Positions 22,571 through 30,441 of a stretch of DNA of 44,483 nucleotides are shown piece by piece. Numbering within the stretch: position 1 is the stretch's first letter; each line of letters opens with the position of its first letter. The position numbers were made by a program, and so were the translations under genes. Below the pieces are notes generated by a model. It saw only the letters and a program-made list of their open reading frames with translations. It was not told where the DNA came from and made no database searches. This DNA comes from Cohnella sp. GbtcB17 (lineage in GTDB: Bacteria > Bacillota > Bacilli > Paenibacillales > Paenibacillaceae): positions 1 through 44,483 of the forward strand of contig NZ_JAGXJW010000066.1 in NCBI RefSeq assembly GCF_019091135.1. The letters run 5' to 3'.

Positions 22571-23477
22571 CTTCTTCATACCGCGCGCGCAAATTCGCAA
22601 GCTTGGCGCGCAGTTCTTCCCTGAGCCACTCGGGCTCTTCAATATACGCGCTGCCTCCATAGCCGAGCACCCGCGCGATGAGCCAATCCGAATCGATCGG
22701 ATTGACGATCCGCACGATCAGCTCTCCGTCCGGCTCAAAGCTTCTTTCCTCCGCATAGAAGCAGTCCAGCGCCGCCGCTACGGCATCGGGCGAGAACCGA
22801 ATGACCGCCCCCGTCATATCCCGGTCGCGGGGCAGCCCCTCTCCGACGTTCAGCTCCGTCAGCGCATGCTCGCGAAGCACCGGCTCCTGCGTCAGGCTCA
22901 AATCCGTTATCCTCGACAGCTTAAAAACCCGATAATCCGCGCGTGTCCGGCAGTAGCCGTGCAAATACCAGGCGTAATATTTGAAGTGCAGCGTCACGGG
23001 CTCCACCAAGCGTTCGATACGATCGTTCTTCGCATTGACATAGCGGAAACGGACGACGCGACGCGATATGATCGCCTTGCGCAGCTCGTGCAGCTGCTCG
23101 TTGTTCATTCGCCAGCTGCCCAAATCCAGCGTAAGGCTCGGCACCCGCTCGGAGGACTGAACGGTACGCAGCCGATCGAGCGTCCGCTCCGCGCGGGGGT
23201 CCCCGAACACGGTCGTCGTGCAATTAAGCAGCGTGATGAGGCTGTTCACGTCATCGGGGCCAAGAAGGCTCCGGTCCATTTTATACGCCTCGATGATGCC
23301 GAACCCGCCGTTCGAGCCCTGGTACGAGACGACCGGAATGCCTGCCGCGCAGAGCGCCTCGATATCGCGGTATATCGTCCGCTGCGATACTTGATGCTGC
23401 GCGGCGAGCTCCGCCGCCGACACAACCTCCTGATTCAGCAATGCGTATGTAATCGAAAGGAGCCTTTCCAGCTTCAT
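22566..23477 (-). CDS. WYL-domain transcriptional regulator (YafY type)
   Basis: A 303-residue regulator: N-terminal winged helix-turn-helix (about residues 1-60, MKLERLLSITYALLNQEVVSA then HQVSQRTIYRDIEAL), a middle linker, and a WYL domain (about 130-220, with RVVRFRYVNAKNDR and YYAWYLHGYCRTRADYRVFKLSRI) that is thought to bind a ligand or nucleic acid, and a WCX C-terminal part. ATG 23477 follows a weak GGTGA; longer readings lack support. It has a TATAAT box and a palindrome at its own start, suggesting self-control. Target unknown. Confidence 0.9.
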   Translation of the reverse strand: MKLERLLSITYALLNQEVVSAAELAAQHQVSQRTIYRDIEALCAAGIPVVSYQGSNGGFGIIEAYKMDRSLLGPDDVNSLITLLNCTTTVFGDPRAERTLDRLRTVQSSERVPSLTLDLGSWRMNNEQLHELRKAIISRRVVRFRYVNAKNDRIERLVEPVTLHFKYYAWYLHGYCRTRADYRVFKLSRITDLSLTQEPVLREHALTELNVGEGLPRDRDMTGAVIRFSPDAVAAALDCFYAEERSFEPDGELIVRIVNPIDSDWLIARVLGYGGSAYIEEPEWLREELRAKLANLRARYEEV

Positions 23478-23492
23478 GCCTATCACCGCCAA

Positions 23493-23517
23493 GGGAACAT
23501 ATGGTCCCCTCATTATA
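23493..23517 (-). promoter_or_regulatory. promoter -10 and palindrome before the WYL gene
   Basis: TATAAT on minus (23517-23512) is followed by GGGACCATATGTTCCC (23508-23493), a 16-bp palindrome with one mismatched pair spanning the likely start point. It may be an operator for the WYL regulator itself. No good -35 was found. Confidence 0.5.
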
Positions 23518-23603
23518 CGGCGGATTTGTCATTCAGGCGATGCTTTGTCCCGTAAATAAGCGGATGGTCCTAACGCCGGTCGGCCGGCGAGTCAAAGAAC
23601 GGC

Positions 23604-23638
23604 AAAAAACCGCCGGCTTCGTACGCAAAGCCGACGGT
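23604..23638 (-). terminator. terminator of purR
   Basis: On the minus strand ACCGTCGGCTT and AAGCCGGCGGT pair with one mismatch around TGCGTACG, followed by TTTTTTG. Confidence 0.85.
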
Positions 23639-23667
23639 CTTCTATGGTACGTAATCGATTCCCCCGT

Positions 23668-24507
23668 TCAAGCATCTGATCGCGGCTGAAAAAAATTGCC
23701 CGGCTGCACCGCGATATGTCTCGTCTTCAAATCGACTTCGGTAAGTCGCGCCAGAGAAATATAATCGTGCAGCAGACGCTCCTCGTTGTCCACCTCGCCA
23801 GATTCGACCAGCACGCCGACGCCGGCCACGATCGCCCGGAATTCGCTGAGCAGGTCGACCATGCCCTGGATCGTTCCGCCCGCCTTCATGAAGTCGTCGA
23901 TGATAAGGACGCGCGACTGCTCCTTGAGCGCGCGGCGCGCGAGCGACATCGTCTGAATGCGCTTGTTCGAGCCGGAGACGTAGTTGATGCTGACGACGGA
24001 GCCCTCCGTCACCTTGTGGTCGCGTCTGACGATGACGACGGGAACGTTCAGGTACTGAGACGCGGCGTGCGCGAGCGGAATGCCCTTCGTCTCCACCGTC
24101 ATGATGACGTCGATGTCGCGGTCCGCGAACGCGGTGGCGAACATGCGGCCGAGATCCTGCAGAAGCCCCGGCTGTCCCAGCAGGTCGGTCATATATAAAT
24201 ATCCGCCGGGCAGCAGACGATCCGGCTGCTCCAGCATGCTGCATACTTCTTCGACCTTGCGGAGCGCCTGGTCCTTGCGGCACTTCGGGATGAAGCGCAC
24301 CCCGCCGGCTGCGCCGGCCAGCGTATGAAGCTCGCCGATCCCTTCGTCCTCGAACACTTCCTTGATGATCGCAAGATCCTCGCTGATCGAGGACTTCGCG
24401 GACTGGTAGCGCTCGGCGAATGCTGTCAGCGATACTAACGTGTGGGGGCGATCCAGCAGATATTGCGTCATTTCTACGAGCCGCGCACTGCGCTTCAACT
24501 TTTTCAT
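23668..24507 (-). CDS. purR: purine operon repressor PurR
   Basis: A 279-residue Gram-positive PurR: an N-terminal winged helix (about 1-75, starting MKKLKRSARLVEMTQYLLDRP) fused to a phosphoribosyltransferase-like domain that senses PRPP, with the PRPP motif VLIIDDFMKAGGT near residues 195-207. It represses purine genes when PRPP is low. ATG 24507 follows GGGGTGG by five bases; the long upstream in-frame extension overlaps ispE and is not real. A PurBox-like dyad lies just upstream, so it probably controls itself. Confidence 0.96.
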   Translation of the reverse strand: MKKLKRSARLVEMTQYLLDRPHTLVSLTAFAERYQSAKSSISEDLAIIKEVFEDEGIGELHTLAGAAGGVRFIPKCRKDQALRKVEEVCSMLEQPDRLLPGGYLYMTDLLGQPGLLQDLGRMFATAFADRDIDVIMTVETKGIPLAHAASQYLNVPVVIVRRDHKVTEGSVVSINYVSGSNKRIQTMSLARRALKEQSRVLIIDDFMKAGGTIQGMVDLLSEFRAIVAGVGVLVESGEVDNEERLLHDYISLARLTEVDLKTRHIAVQPGNFFQPRSDA

Positions 24508-24521
24508 TTGATCCACCCCGT

Positions 24522-24570
24522 CCAAAACCGAATAATTTAACGTTATCATAACACTTTTATCCGGTTTTGG
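24522..24570 (-). promoter_or_regulatory. PurBox-like inverted pair before purR
   Basis: CCAAAACCGAATAA (24522-24535) and TTATCCGGTTTTGG (24557-24570) are inverted copies with 13 of 14 matches, 21 bases apart. The first contains AAAACCGAATAAT, one base off the B. subtilis PurBox AWWWCCGAACWWT; the second has two differences. Paired inverted PurBoxes some 16-17 bases apart are the PurR control region in B. subtilis. Confidence 0.65.
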
Positions 24571-24632
24571 GCAAGGTGACAAAAGGCCGATGGCAAGCTT
24601 CCTCACACCTGTTGGAGATGGCGACCTTGTCC

Positions 24633-25490
24633 CTAGGTGAGCATGCGGACGACGTAAACTTCTTTGCAAAAGCCGCGCAGTCCGTTGTAAATACGGGCAA
24701 GCTTCGACGCCTTGGACACCAGTCCGAAGACGGTCGGTCCGCTCCCGGACATGAGCACTCCGTCCGCGCCCAGACGCGTCATCACTTCCTTGATCTGCCT
24801 CACTTCCGGGTAATGGGACAGCGTTACCTTCTCGAGCACGTTGCCGAGCGCGGCGCACATCCGCTCGAAGGATCCTTCGCGCAGCGCCTCAAGCATGTCC
24901 GGCACGGAAGGATGCGTCCCGACCTCGTTCACCCGGAACCGTCCGTACACGTCCGCAGTCGAAACGTTGATGGGCGGCTTGGCCAGCACGACCCAACACT
25001 GCGGCGGGCTGTCCAGGCTCTCGAGGCGTTCGCCGCGCCCGGTCGCCAGCGCCGTGCCACCCCGCACGCAAAAGGGCACGTCCGAGCCCAGCTCGGCGCC
25101 AAGCGCTTCAAGCTCCGGCACGCCGAGGTTCAGATCCCAGAGCCGATTGAGTCCGCGCAGCGCCGCAGCGGCATCGCTGCTGCCGCCCGCCAGCCCGGCC
25201 GCTACGGGGATCTGCTTGTCCAAATAAATATATACGCCCTTTTTGACGCCGTATCGCTGCTTTAGCAGCTTGGCCGCCTGAAAGGCCAAATTTTTCTCGT
25301 CAAGCGGGATAAATCCGGCTTGGCTGGCCAGCACGATCTGATCGCGCTGCAGCTCCTCCAGCGTCAGCCGATCGGCGAGATCCACCATCGTCATGACCAT
25401 TTCCACTTCGTGATAGCCGTCTTCCCGCTTGCGCAGCACGTCGAGCACCAGGTTGATTTTCGCCGGCGCCTTCTCGTATATTTTCGTCAT
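24633..25490 (-). CDS. ispE: 4-diphosphocytidyl-2-C-methyl-D-erythritol kinase
   Basis: A 285-residue GHMP kinase of the MEP isoprenoid pathway. It begins MTKIYEKAPAKINLVLDVL, has the ATP loop PVAAGLAGGSSDAAAAL (about residues 93-109), GSDVPFCVRGGTALATGRGE (about 134-153) and LMSGSGPTVFG near 255. ATG 25490 follows AGGTGG. Position between sspF and purR is as in Bacillus. A TGTTATAAT (extended -10) at 25557-25549 probably drives it. Confidence 0.97.
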   Translation of the reverse strand: MTKIYEKAPAKINLVLDVLRKREDGYHEVEMVMTMVDLADRLTLEELQRDQIVLASQAGFIPLDEKNLAFQAAKLLKQRYGVKKGVYIYLDKQIPVAAGLAGGSSDAAAALRGLNRLWDLNLGVPELEALGAELGSDVPFCVRGGTALATGRGERLESLDSPPQCWVVLAKPPINVSTADVYGRFRVNEVGTHPSVPDMLEALREGSFERMCAALGNVLEKVTLSHYPEVRQIKEVMTRLGADGVLMSGSGPTVFGLVSKASKLARIYNGLRGFCKEVYVVRMLT

Positions 25491-25548
25491 ATGCCCACCT
25501 GCCAGACCTTCTGCTTCGCCTGATTCCTGTCGCTCCAAAGCTTAACAT

Positions 25549-25557
25549 ATTATAACA
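25549..25557 (-). promoter_or_regulatory. extended -10 promoter of ispE
   Basis: TGTTATAAT on the minus strand, about 60 bases before the ispE ATG. No recognisable -35, which extended -10 promoters can lack. Confidence 0.5.
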
Positions 25558-25604
25558 AACCCCTGCCCGAATTGCGATTTGGGAGACAATGGCGCAAGAC
25601 ATGC

Positions 25605-25626
25605 AAAAAACCGGGGATGCCCCCGG
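25605..25626 (-). terminator. terminator of sspF
   Basis: On the minus strand CCGGGG, loop GCAT, CCCCGG, then TTTTTTG. Confidence 0.85.
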
Positions 25627-25678
25627 CGGCTTCTTCGTCACGCGATATGCCGATCCGGCGGCGATCGCCGGCGCCCGA

Positions 25679-25864
25679 TCAGTCCTGCTTGCGCGCCAGC
25701 GACTGTTCGGCGAGCTGGATCGCCCGCTTGACCATGTTGCCGGCGTCTTTGGTGCTGATGGCGCCCCAGCCTTCGCGCTCGACCTTGCCGTAGAAGCCCA
25801 AGTCCTTGGCGAGCTCAGTCTTGAACGATTCGGTCATCGTCCGTCCTCTGCGCCTGCGGCTCAT
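25679..25864 (-). CDS. sspF: small acid-soluble spore protein SspF
   Basis: A 61-residue alpha/beta-type SASP. It has LAKDLGFYGKVEREGWG and KDAGNMVKRAIQLAEQ, the SspF pattern, after a basic N-terminus MSRRRRGR. It coats spore DNA. GGGAGGTG precedes the ATG. Upstream, on minus, GCATT, then 18 bases, then CACCCTA is a weak sigma-G candidate. The leader holds a GACGACG/CGTCGTC stem at about 25889-25921. Confidence 0.93.
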   Translation of the reverse strand: MSRRRRGRTMTESFKTELAKDLGFYGKVEREGWGAISTKDAGNMVKRAIQLAEQSLARKQD

Positions 25865-25956
25865 GCTGACACCTCCCCCTTTTGGCTATGACGACGCTGC
25901 GCGGCGAGCTGCGCCGTCGTCACCGGTTAGGGTGTCCCCAAGCCGTCCCGCAAATG

Positions 25957-25978
25957 CAAAACAGGCAGCCGAGCCTGT
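25957..25978 (-). terminator. terminator of veg
   Basis: On the minus strand ACAGGC, loop TCGGCT, GCCTGT is followed by TTTGC. Stem of six pairs, short T-run. Confidence 0.65.
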
Positions 25979-26011
25979 AACGGCGCGACTGCCTTAACGA
26001 TCCCCAAAAGC

Positions 26012-26284
26012 TCAGTGCTGCAATTCGATGCGGACCTGACCTTGTTCACTGCACAGCATGACTTCGACGGACTCGGTTAGAATGTCGGCATAGCTGTACG
26101 AGACACGCTTGAACGCATTCTGCTCCTGATCCAATTTGACGATGAACACCGACGGGTAAATTTCTTCGAGAACTCCCGTGCGTTCGATGGTTTTACGGCG
26201 GCCACCGTTGGCGCGGAGCATGATCTTGGATCCGATATGCGGCTCCAAGCTTCGTTTGATATCCAGAAGCGCGTTCTTGGACAT
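26012..26284 (-). CDS. veg: Veg protein
   Basis: A 90-residue Veg protein, in B. subtilis strongly transcribed and linked to biofilm matrix control. Conserved parts LDIKRSLEPHIG, KANGGRRKTIER-like (here RANGGRRKTIER), PSVFIVKLDQEQNAFKRVSYSYADILTE in sections. ATG 26284 lies eight bases after AAGAGGTGG; a GTG twelve bases upstream lies within that site. Two consensus promoters stand upstream. Confidence 0.95.
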   Translation of the reverse strand: MSKNALLDIKRSLEPHIGSKIMLRANGGRRKTIERTGVLEEIYPSVFIVKLDQEQNAFKRVSYSYADILTESVEVMLCSEQGQVRIELQH

Positions 26285-26310
26285 GTCCACTACCACCTCT
26301 TTCCCTGTAA

Positions 26311-26339
26311 ATTATACCTAAGTACAGGGGAGGTGTCAA
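26311..26339 (-). promoter_or_regulatory. veg proximal sigma-A promoter
   Basis: On the minus strand TTGACA (26339-26334), exactly 17 bases, TATAAT (26316-26311): a full consensus promoter, about 25 bases before the ATG. Confidence 0.85.
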
Positions 26340-26349
26340 GTGGTTAAAT

Positions 26350-26379
26350 ATTATATCAGCGGACGAGATTTATTGTCAA
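26350..26379 (-). promoter_or_regulatory. veg distal sigma-A promoter
   Basis: On the minus strand TTGACA (26379-26374), 18 bases, TATAAT (26355-26350). In tandem with the proximal one, as with the two veg promoters of B. subtilis. Confidence 0.75.
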
Positions 26380-26436
26380 TAATGTTTTGACAATATCATT
26401 TTATTTTTAAGCAAAATGAGTCTGTGGAAATAGGAT

Positions 26437-27321
26437 TCAGCCAAATTCTGCGGCCGGTATCGTCGGGACGATGTTGGTCGGCTTGATGTTCGGAAGTCCG
26501 ATCCGATATTTTCCCAACGATTCCACGCCGCCGACGCCCCGCATGCCGCTGATCGTGTTGGAGATGACGTCGGGCAGGTCGATCGTCTCCCTGAACGGCG
26601 TAAAGGCCGCGCGGACGGCGACGTAGACCGGATCGAGCGCGTGAATCATGATGCGTGCCGGCGAGCTGGCGAAGTTCGCGCCGGCGGACATCAGCGCTTC
26701 GAAGTGCGACTGGCAGGCGCCGGCGACGACGATGAGGGAGTCCCTGCTCTTGTCGTAGCTGCGCGCGGTCCGGACCGCCTGAAGGAAGTTGCCCGTGTTT
26801 TTATAGCTCGACAGCTGCTCGTAGTCGGTTCTGTTCTTGTAGACGCCGTCGTGACCCGTGATCACGACGATATCGGGCATCACCTTCGGCAGCAGGTCGG
26901 CTACCGCCGCGGCCATCTGCGATTCGTGGCAGTGCACGCCTTCGGCGGGAATGCGCAGCTGCCGGTATACGGCCATGCTCTTTTTCAAATAATTGACGTC
27001 GCCGTCCAGATGGAGCACCTTGCCCGGCATCTCGAAGTACGGTTTGCGCTGCCCGCCCGGCGCCTCTTCCTTCATTCCCTCCCGGACGTGAGCGCGCTCC
27101 TCTTGCATCCGTCTCACCGATTCGCTGGCCTGCACGCGGGCCGTCCGGGGGCCGCGCAGCTCGTCCGGGTTCCGTACCTGCTCGAGGTCTCCGACAGGCG
27201 CGTCCGCGAGCAGCCGATAATCCGTTCCCCGCAGCACAGCCGTATTCTGCAGCAAGGCCGCGATTCGGAACAATAAATCGCCGCCGTACGATTTGCGGAC
27301 GACCAAGTCCCCTAGCTTCAT
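26437..27321 (-). CDS. yabG: sporulation-specific cysteine protease YabG
   Basis: A 294-residue protein of the YabG family, which in Bacillus processes spore coat proteins. It starts MKLGDLVVRKSYGGDLLFRI and has the conserved HLDGDVNYLKKS (near 103), GVHCHESQM (near 127), and GACQSHFEALMSAGANFASSP (near 205, read in two parts) with IHALDPVYV. A sigma-K promoter fits upstream, in agreement with late mother-cell expression. GAGGTG precedes the ATG by eight bases. Confidence 0.95.
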   Translation of the reverse strand: MKLGDLVVRKSYGGDLLFRIAALLQNTAVLRGTDYRLLADAPVGDLEQVRNPDELRGPRTARVQASESVRRMQEERAHVREGMKEEAPGGQRKPYFEMPGKVLHLDGDVNYLKKSMAVYRQLRIPAEGVHCHESQMAAAVADLLPKVMPDIVVITGHDGVYKNRTDYEQLSSYKNTGNFLQAVRTARSYDKSRDSLIVVAGACQSHFEALMSAGANFASSPARIMIHALDPVYVAVRAAFTPFRETIDLPDVISNTISGMRGVGGVESLGKYRIGLPNIKPTNIVPTIPAAEFG

Positions 27322-27341
27322 GGGCGAATCACCTCTTCGTC

Positions 27342-27370
27342 TATCCTATGGAGGCGCAAGCCCGATGGTG
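27342..27370 (-). promoter_or_regulatory. sigma-K promoter of yabG
   Basis: On the minus strand CACC (27370-27367), 16 bases, CATAGGATA (27350-27342) matches the sigma-K pattern ACM-N15-17-CATANNNTA fully. yabG is a sigma-K gene in B. subtilis. Confidence 0.75.
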
Positions 27371-27412
27371 CACGACCGATGTATGACCGCAGTGCACGAC
27401 GCGAACGCAAGC

Positions 27413-27443
27413 AAGGGTCCCCGCCGCTATGGCAGGGACCCTC
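27413..27443 (-). terminator. stem-loop after rsmA, possible terminator
   Basis: GAGGGTCCCTGCC and GGCGGGGACCCTT pair on the minus strand. T-runs are weak on minus (TTGCTTG); on plus TTTTATT follows four bases later. Confidence 0.5.
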
Positions 27444-27448
27444 GCGTT

Positions 27449-28357
27449 TTATTCGATCATGCCGGCGGCAGCCAGCGCTTCGGACAGCGTCGCGAACTCC
27501 AGGAGCGACAGCGTCTCGCCGCGGCGCTCGGGCTTCACGCCGCACGACTCGAGCAAGCCGGCGAGCTCGCTCTTGCGGTCCTTGCCGACGAGCGCGGCCA
27601 GGTTGTTGTGCAGCGTCTTGCGCCGCTGCGTGAAGGCGGCATGCACGACGCGGAAAAATCGCGCCTCGTCGGACACCTCGACCGGCGGCGCTTCTCGCTT
27701 GGTGAGCCGGATGACGGCGGAGTCGACGTTCGGCGCGGGGATGAAGGCGCCGGACGGCACGACGCAGACGATGTCGGGCACGCAGTAATACTGGACGGCA
27801 ATGCTAAGCGTGCCGTAATCCTTGCCTCCGGGCTTCGCCGCCATCCGTTCGGCCACTTCCTTCTGCACCATGACGACGATCCGGTCGAGAGGCAGCTTCT
27901 GCTCCAGCAGCGTCATGACGATCGGCGTCGTCACGTAGTACGGCAGGTTCGCGACGACGCTCACCTCGCTGCAGCCGGCGAACCGGTCCGCCCACAGCTT
28001 CGCCAGGTCGGTCTTCAGCACGTCGCCGTGTACGACGGATACGTGCGGATAGGGCGAGAGCACCTCTTCAAGGATCGGGATAAGCCGGTTGTCGATCTCG
28101 ACCGCGGCGACCTTGCCCGCTTCCTGCGCGAGCCGCTCCGTGAGCGCGCCGATGCCCGGCCCGATCTCCAGTGCCCCTTTGTCCTTGTTCAGCGCCGCCG
28201 CATCCACGATCTTGTCCAATATATTTTTGTCGATCAGAAAGTTCTGACCCAGACTTTTCTTAAACGTAAACCCGTGCTTGCGGATAATATCCTTCGTCCG
28301 CGTCGGCGTCGCGATGTCCATGGCGCCCATAGCCGTTCCGCCGGCTTGCTTCGTCAT
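27449..28357 (-). CDS. rsmA: 16S rRNA adenine(1518/1519) dimethyltransferase RsmA (KsgA)
   Basis: A 302-residue methyltransferase that makes m6,2A at two adjacent adenines of helix 45 during 30S assembly. Motifs: SLGQNFLID (about 34-42), SAM-binding LEIGPGIGALTE (about 63-74), and NLPYYVTTP (about 138-146, NLPY catalytic motif). The ATG overlaps the rnmV stop by four bases (ATGA), so the two are coupled. Two later Met codons (10, 13) are possible starts. Confidence 0.97.
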   Translation of the reverse strand: MTKQAGGTAMGAMDIATPTRTKDIIRKHGFTFKKSLGQNFLIDKNILDKIVDAAALNKDKGALEIGPGIGALTERLAQEAGKVAAVEIDNRLIPILEEVLSPYPHVSVVHGDVLKTDLAKLWADRFAGCSEVSVVANLPYYVTTPIVMTLLEQKLPLDRIVVMVQKEVAERMAAKPGGKDYGTLSIAVQYYCVPDIVCVVPSGAFIPAPNVDSAVIRLTKREAPPVEVSDEARFFRVVHAAFTQRRKTLHNNLAALVGKDRKSELAGLLESCGVKPERRGETLSLLEFATLSEALAAAGMIE

Positions 28358-28995
28358 TCGCCTACTCCCTCTCTCGTCAGCTGCCTCAGCGCATCGGCGA
28401 ACTCCGCCCGCGTGATGCGGAACATCCCGAGCCGCTTGTAGAACTGCTTGCCGTTGGCATAACCGATGCCCAGCAACTCGCCCATGCGCTCCCTGCGGCT
28501 CGCGGCGGCCGGATGCACAATGAGCCCCGCATCGATCAGATCCGTCCAGGCGATCTCCGGCTCGCCCGCACCTGAACCCGACCCCGGCACAGCGGCCGGC
28601 TGCGCGATCGCCGCCTCGGCATCCACGTCAGATACGCTGCCGGCAGATGCGCGAACGCGAGCCAGCGCCGCGCGGATCGCCTCGGGGCTCGCGTGCTCGA
28701 CGCCGATCCCGTCCTTGCCGCGCGCATCCGCCTTCGCCAGGAACGCGTGGCTGCAGCCGGGCACTCTCGCTTCGATGATTTTGCGAATCTTCTCGCCCGG
28801 CACGTCGGGATCCGTAAAAATAATGACGCCCCGCCGCTCGCGAGCCAGCTCGATACGGCGTAGCACCTTCTCGTCGATCGCCGAGCCGCCCGTCTCGATC
28901 GTATCCGCGTCGACCGCCCTGCGAATCGCCACAGTATCCTCCTTGCCTTCCACGACGATCATCTGCGCTATTCTAGCCAGGCCGATGCCGTTCAC
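28354..28995 (-). CDS. rnmV: ribonuclease M5
   Basis: A 213-residue Toprim endonuclease that matures 5S rRNA. Toprim motifs VVEGKEDT (about residues 14-21) and FTDPDVPGEKIRK (about 60-72) with the expected Glu and DxD; the C-terminal part RRERMGELLGIGYANGKQFYKRL (read in parts) is family-typical. A GTG at 28995 gives an N-terminus close in length to B. subtilis RnmV; no strong ribosome site is seen. The middle linker (about 115-145, Ala/Ser/Gly-rich) is longer than in B. subtilis. Confidence 0.94.
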   Translation of the reverse strand: MNGIGLARIAQMIVVEGKEDTVAIRRAVDADTIETGGSAIDEKVLRRIELARERRGVIIFTDPDVPGEKIRKIIEARVPGCSHAFLAKADARGKDGIGVEHASPEAIRAALARVRASAGSVSDVDAEAAIAQPAAVPGSGSGAGEPEIAWTDLIDAGLIVHPAAASRRERMGELLGIGYANGKQFYKRLGMFRITRAEFADALRQLTREGVGE

Positions 28996-29133
28996 CCCGC
29001 TCGCTTCCGCATGCTTCCATGCGCGTTCTGCTTTTCGCCGTCTGCTCTACGCCGTTCGTTCTATGCCGCTCGTTTAATACCTTTCGTTCAATATCGTTCC
29101 CGCACATTCCGTTCGCGTCGTTCATTATGCTTT

Positions 29134-29161
29134 ATTATAGCCCACATCCCGGAAATGACAA
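29134..29161 (-). promoter_or_regulatory. sigma-A promoter of rnmV-rsmA
   Basis: On the minus strand TTGTCA (29161-29156), 16 bases, TATAAT (29139-29134). It begins in the T-run of the yabE terminator. The leader to the rnmV start is about 130 bases and contains repeated GAACG words. Confidence 0.7.
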
Positions 29162-29186
29162 AGGGAAGGGGGATAAGCCCCTTCCC
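29157..29186 (-). terminator. terminator of yabE
   Basis: On the minus strand GGGAAGGGG and CCCCTTCCC form a perfect 9-bp stem followed by TTTGTCATTT. It lies 104 bases after the yabE stop. Confidence 0.7.
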
Positions 29187-29289
29187 GGAATGCGGCGACC
29201 CGACCAGGCCGCCGCCAAAAAAACTTGCCGCTCCGACATAAATCAGACACAAACGCGATAATAGCGGGTAATGATAACTAAGAAGCTGA

Positions 29290-30441
29290 TCAGTCGGCCG
29301 ACGGTTTGACCGGACCTATCACGTACACGGTATGTCCGCGTTTTTTGCCGAACTTATTCGCATACCTCTCGCTGTCATAGTACACGTCGATTTTTTTGCC
29401 GTTGATTGCGCTGCCGGTGTCTTCCGCGCGGCGGAAGCCGATGCCCTCAATGTAGACCCACCAGCCTAAAGGAATAACGTCGGGATCGACGGCGATCGTG
29501 CGACCCTCGGATACCCGGGTGCCGGAAGCGGTGATGCCATAGCCGGCGTCGCCGACATCCTTGCCCGTCGAAGCCGGACCCGCCGTATACGCGGTTAACG
29601 TGACGCCGGACAGGACGCTTTTTACTTTCACGGATTTGCCGTTCAACTGGAGCGTCTTCGCAGCGCCCTCCTTCTTGTTGAAGGCAAGCGATACGACGGC
29701 CGCTTTTTTCTTCGCGCCGACGGCTACGACCTGTTGGACGATCGGCTGATCCAGCGATTTGTAGATCAACTGCTCGTCGACGAGCTTGCCGTCTTCGTAG
29801 ACGCGTTCGAATTTTTTAACGAGCAGGCCTTGCTTGCCCGTCCGAACGACCTTCGACTTGCCGACGAGCAGGTTCTGGTCCGCGGTCTTGATGACCTTGT
29901 AAGCCATCGGATGCTCAGTCGTGACGACCTCGCGCTTGACGCGAACGATCTTCACTTGCAGACCCTCGTTAATCTTCGTCGTGAGGGCCGGTGTCACCTT
30001 GTCTTCGGCGGATAGCGTGATGCCTTCGTCTCTGAGCAGGTCGCCGACCGTCTGGACAGTTGTATATTTGGTCTCTTTCTTCCCGTCTGCGACGAGCTGA
30101 ATGCTCATTGCTCGATCGATGACGACTCGCGTGCCGTCCTCTACCGAGGACGTGAGCGCTGCCGACAACCGATCGTTTGGACCGACCGTGATGCCCGCTT
30201 CCTTAAGCAAAGCGGAGACATCGGAAGTACGGGTTTGGATGACGGTAGATTTCCCGCCGTCCACGACGGTCACGCTCTTGGCGGACGCGCCGTGCAGCAG
30301 CATGATGAGACAGATGGTAAGAGCAAAGGACAAGATTGCGCTCAAGAGGATCAAACGCAGATGCTCATGCAACCATCGCGCTGCGGTAAGCTTGCCGGTC
30401 GGTCGTGGATCATGGGTCCCTTGGAGGGGAATTGCACCCAT
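29290..30441 (-). CDS. yabE: YabE: DUF348, G5 and 3D domain cell-wall protein
   Basis: A 383-residue surface protein, probably a murein hydrolase of the Rpf/stationary-phase survival kind. An N-terminal membrane anchor (about residues 29-50) is followed by DUF348 repeats (about 55-160, VTVVDGGKSTVIQTRTSDV and similar), a G5 domain (about 165-245) and a C-terminal 3D domain (about 285-375) with the three aspartates in AVDPDVIPLG, EDTGSAI and IDVYYDS. AAGGAGG lies nine bases before the ATG. A cyclic di-AMP riboswitch and terminator stand in its leader. Confidence 0.94.
   Translation of the reverse strand: MGAIPLQGTHDPRPTGKLTAARWLHEHLRLILLSAILSFALTICLIMLLHGASAKSVTVVDGGKSTVIQTRTSDVSALLKEAGITVGPNDRLSAALTSSVEDGTRVVIDRAMSIQLVADGKKETKYTTVQTVGDLLRDEGITLSAEDKVTPALTTKINEGLQVKIVRVKREVVTTEHPMAYKVIKTADQNLLVGKSKVVRTGKQGLLVKKFERVYEDGKLVDEQLIYKSLDQPIVQQVVAVGAKKKAAVVSLAFNKKEGAAKTLQLNGKSVKVKSVLSGVTLTAYTAGPASTGKDVGDAGYGITASGTRVSEGRTIAVDPDVIPLGWWVYIEGIGFRRAEDTGSAINGKKIDVYYDSERYANKFGKKRGHTVYVIGPVKPSAD

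Noticed and set aside
23668..24858. purR start far upstream (396 codons)
   Set aside because: It would overlap ispE by over 200 bases with a low-complexity basic stretch; the PurR start MKKLKRS with its site is clear.
25885..25965. Firm sigma-G promoter for sspF
   Set aside because: Best match GCATT-N18-CACCCTA has at least two mismatches; mentioned only as weak.
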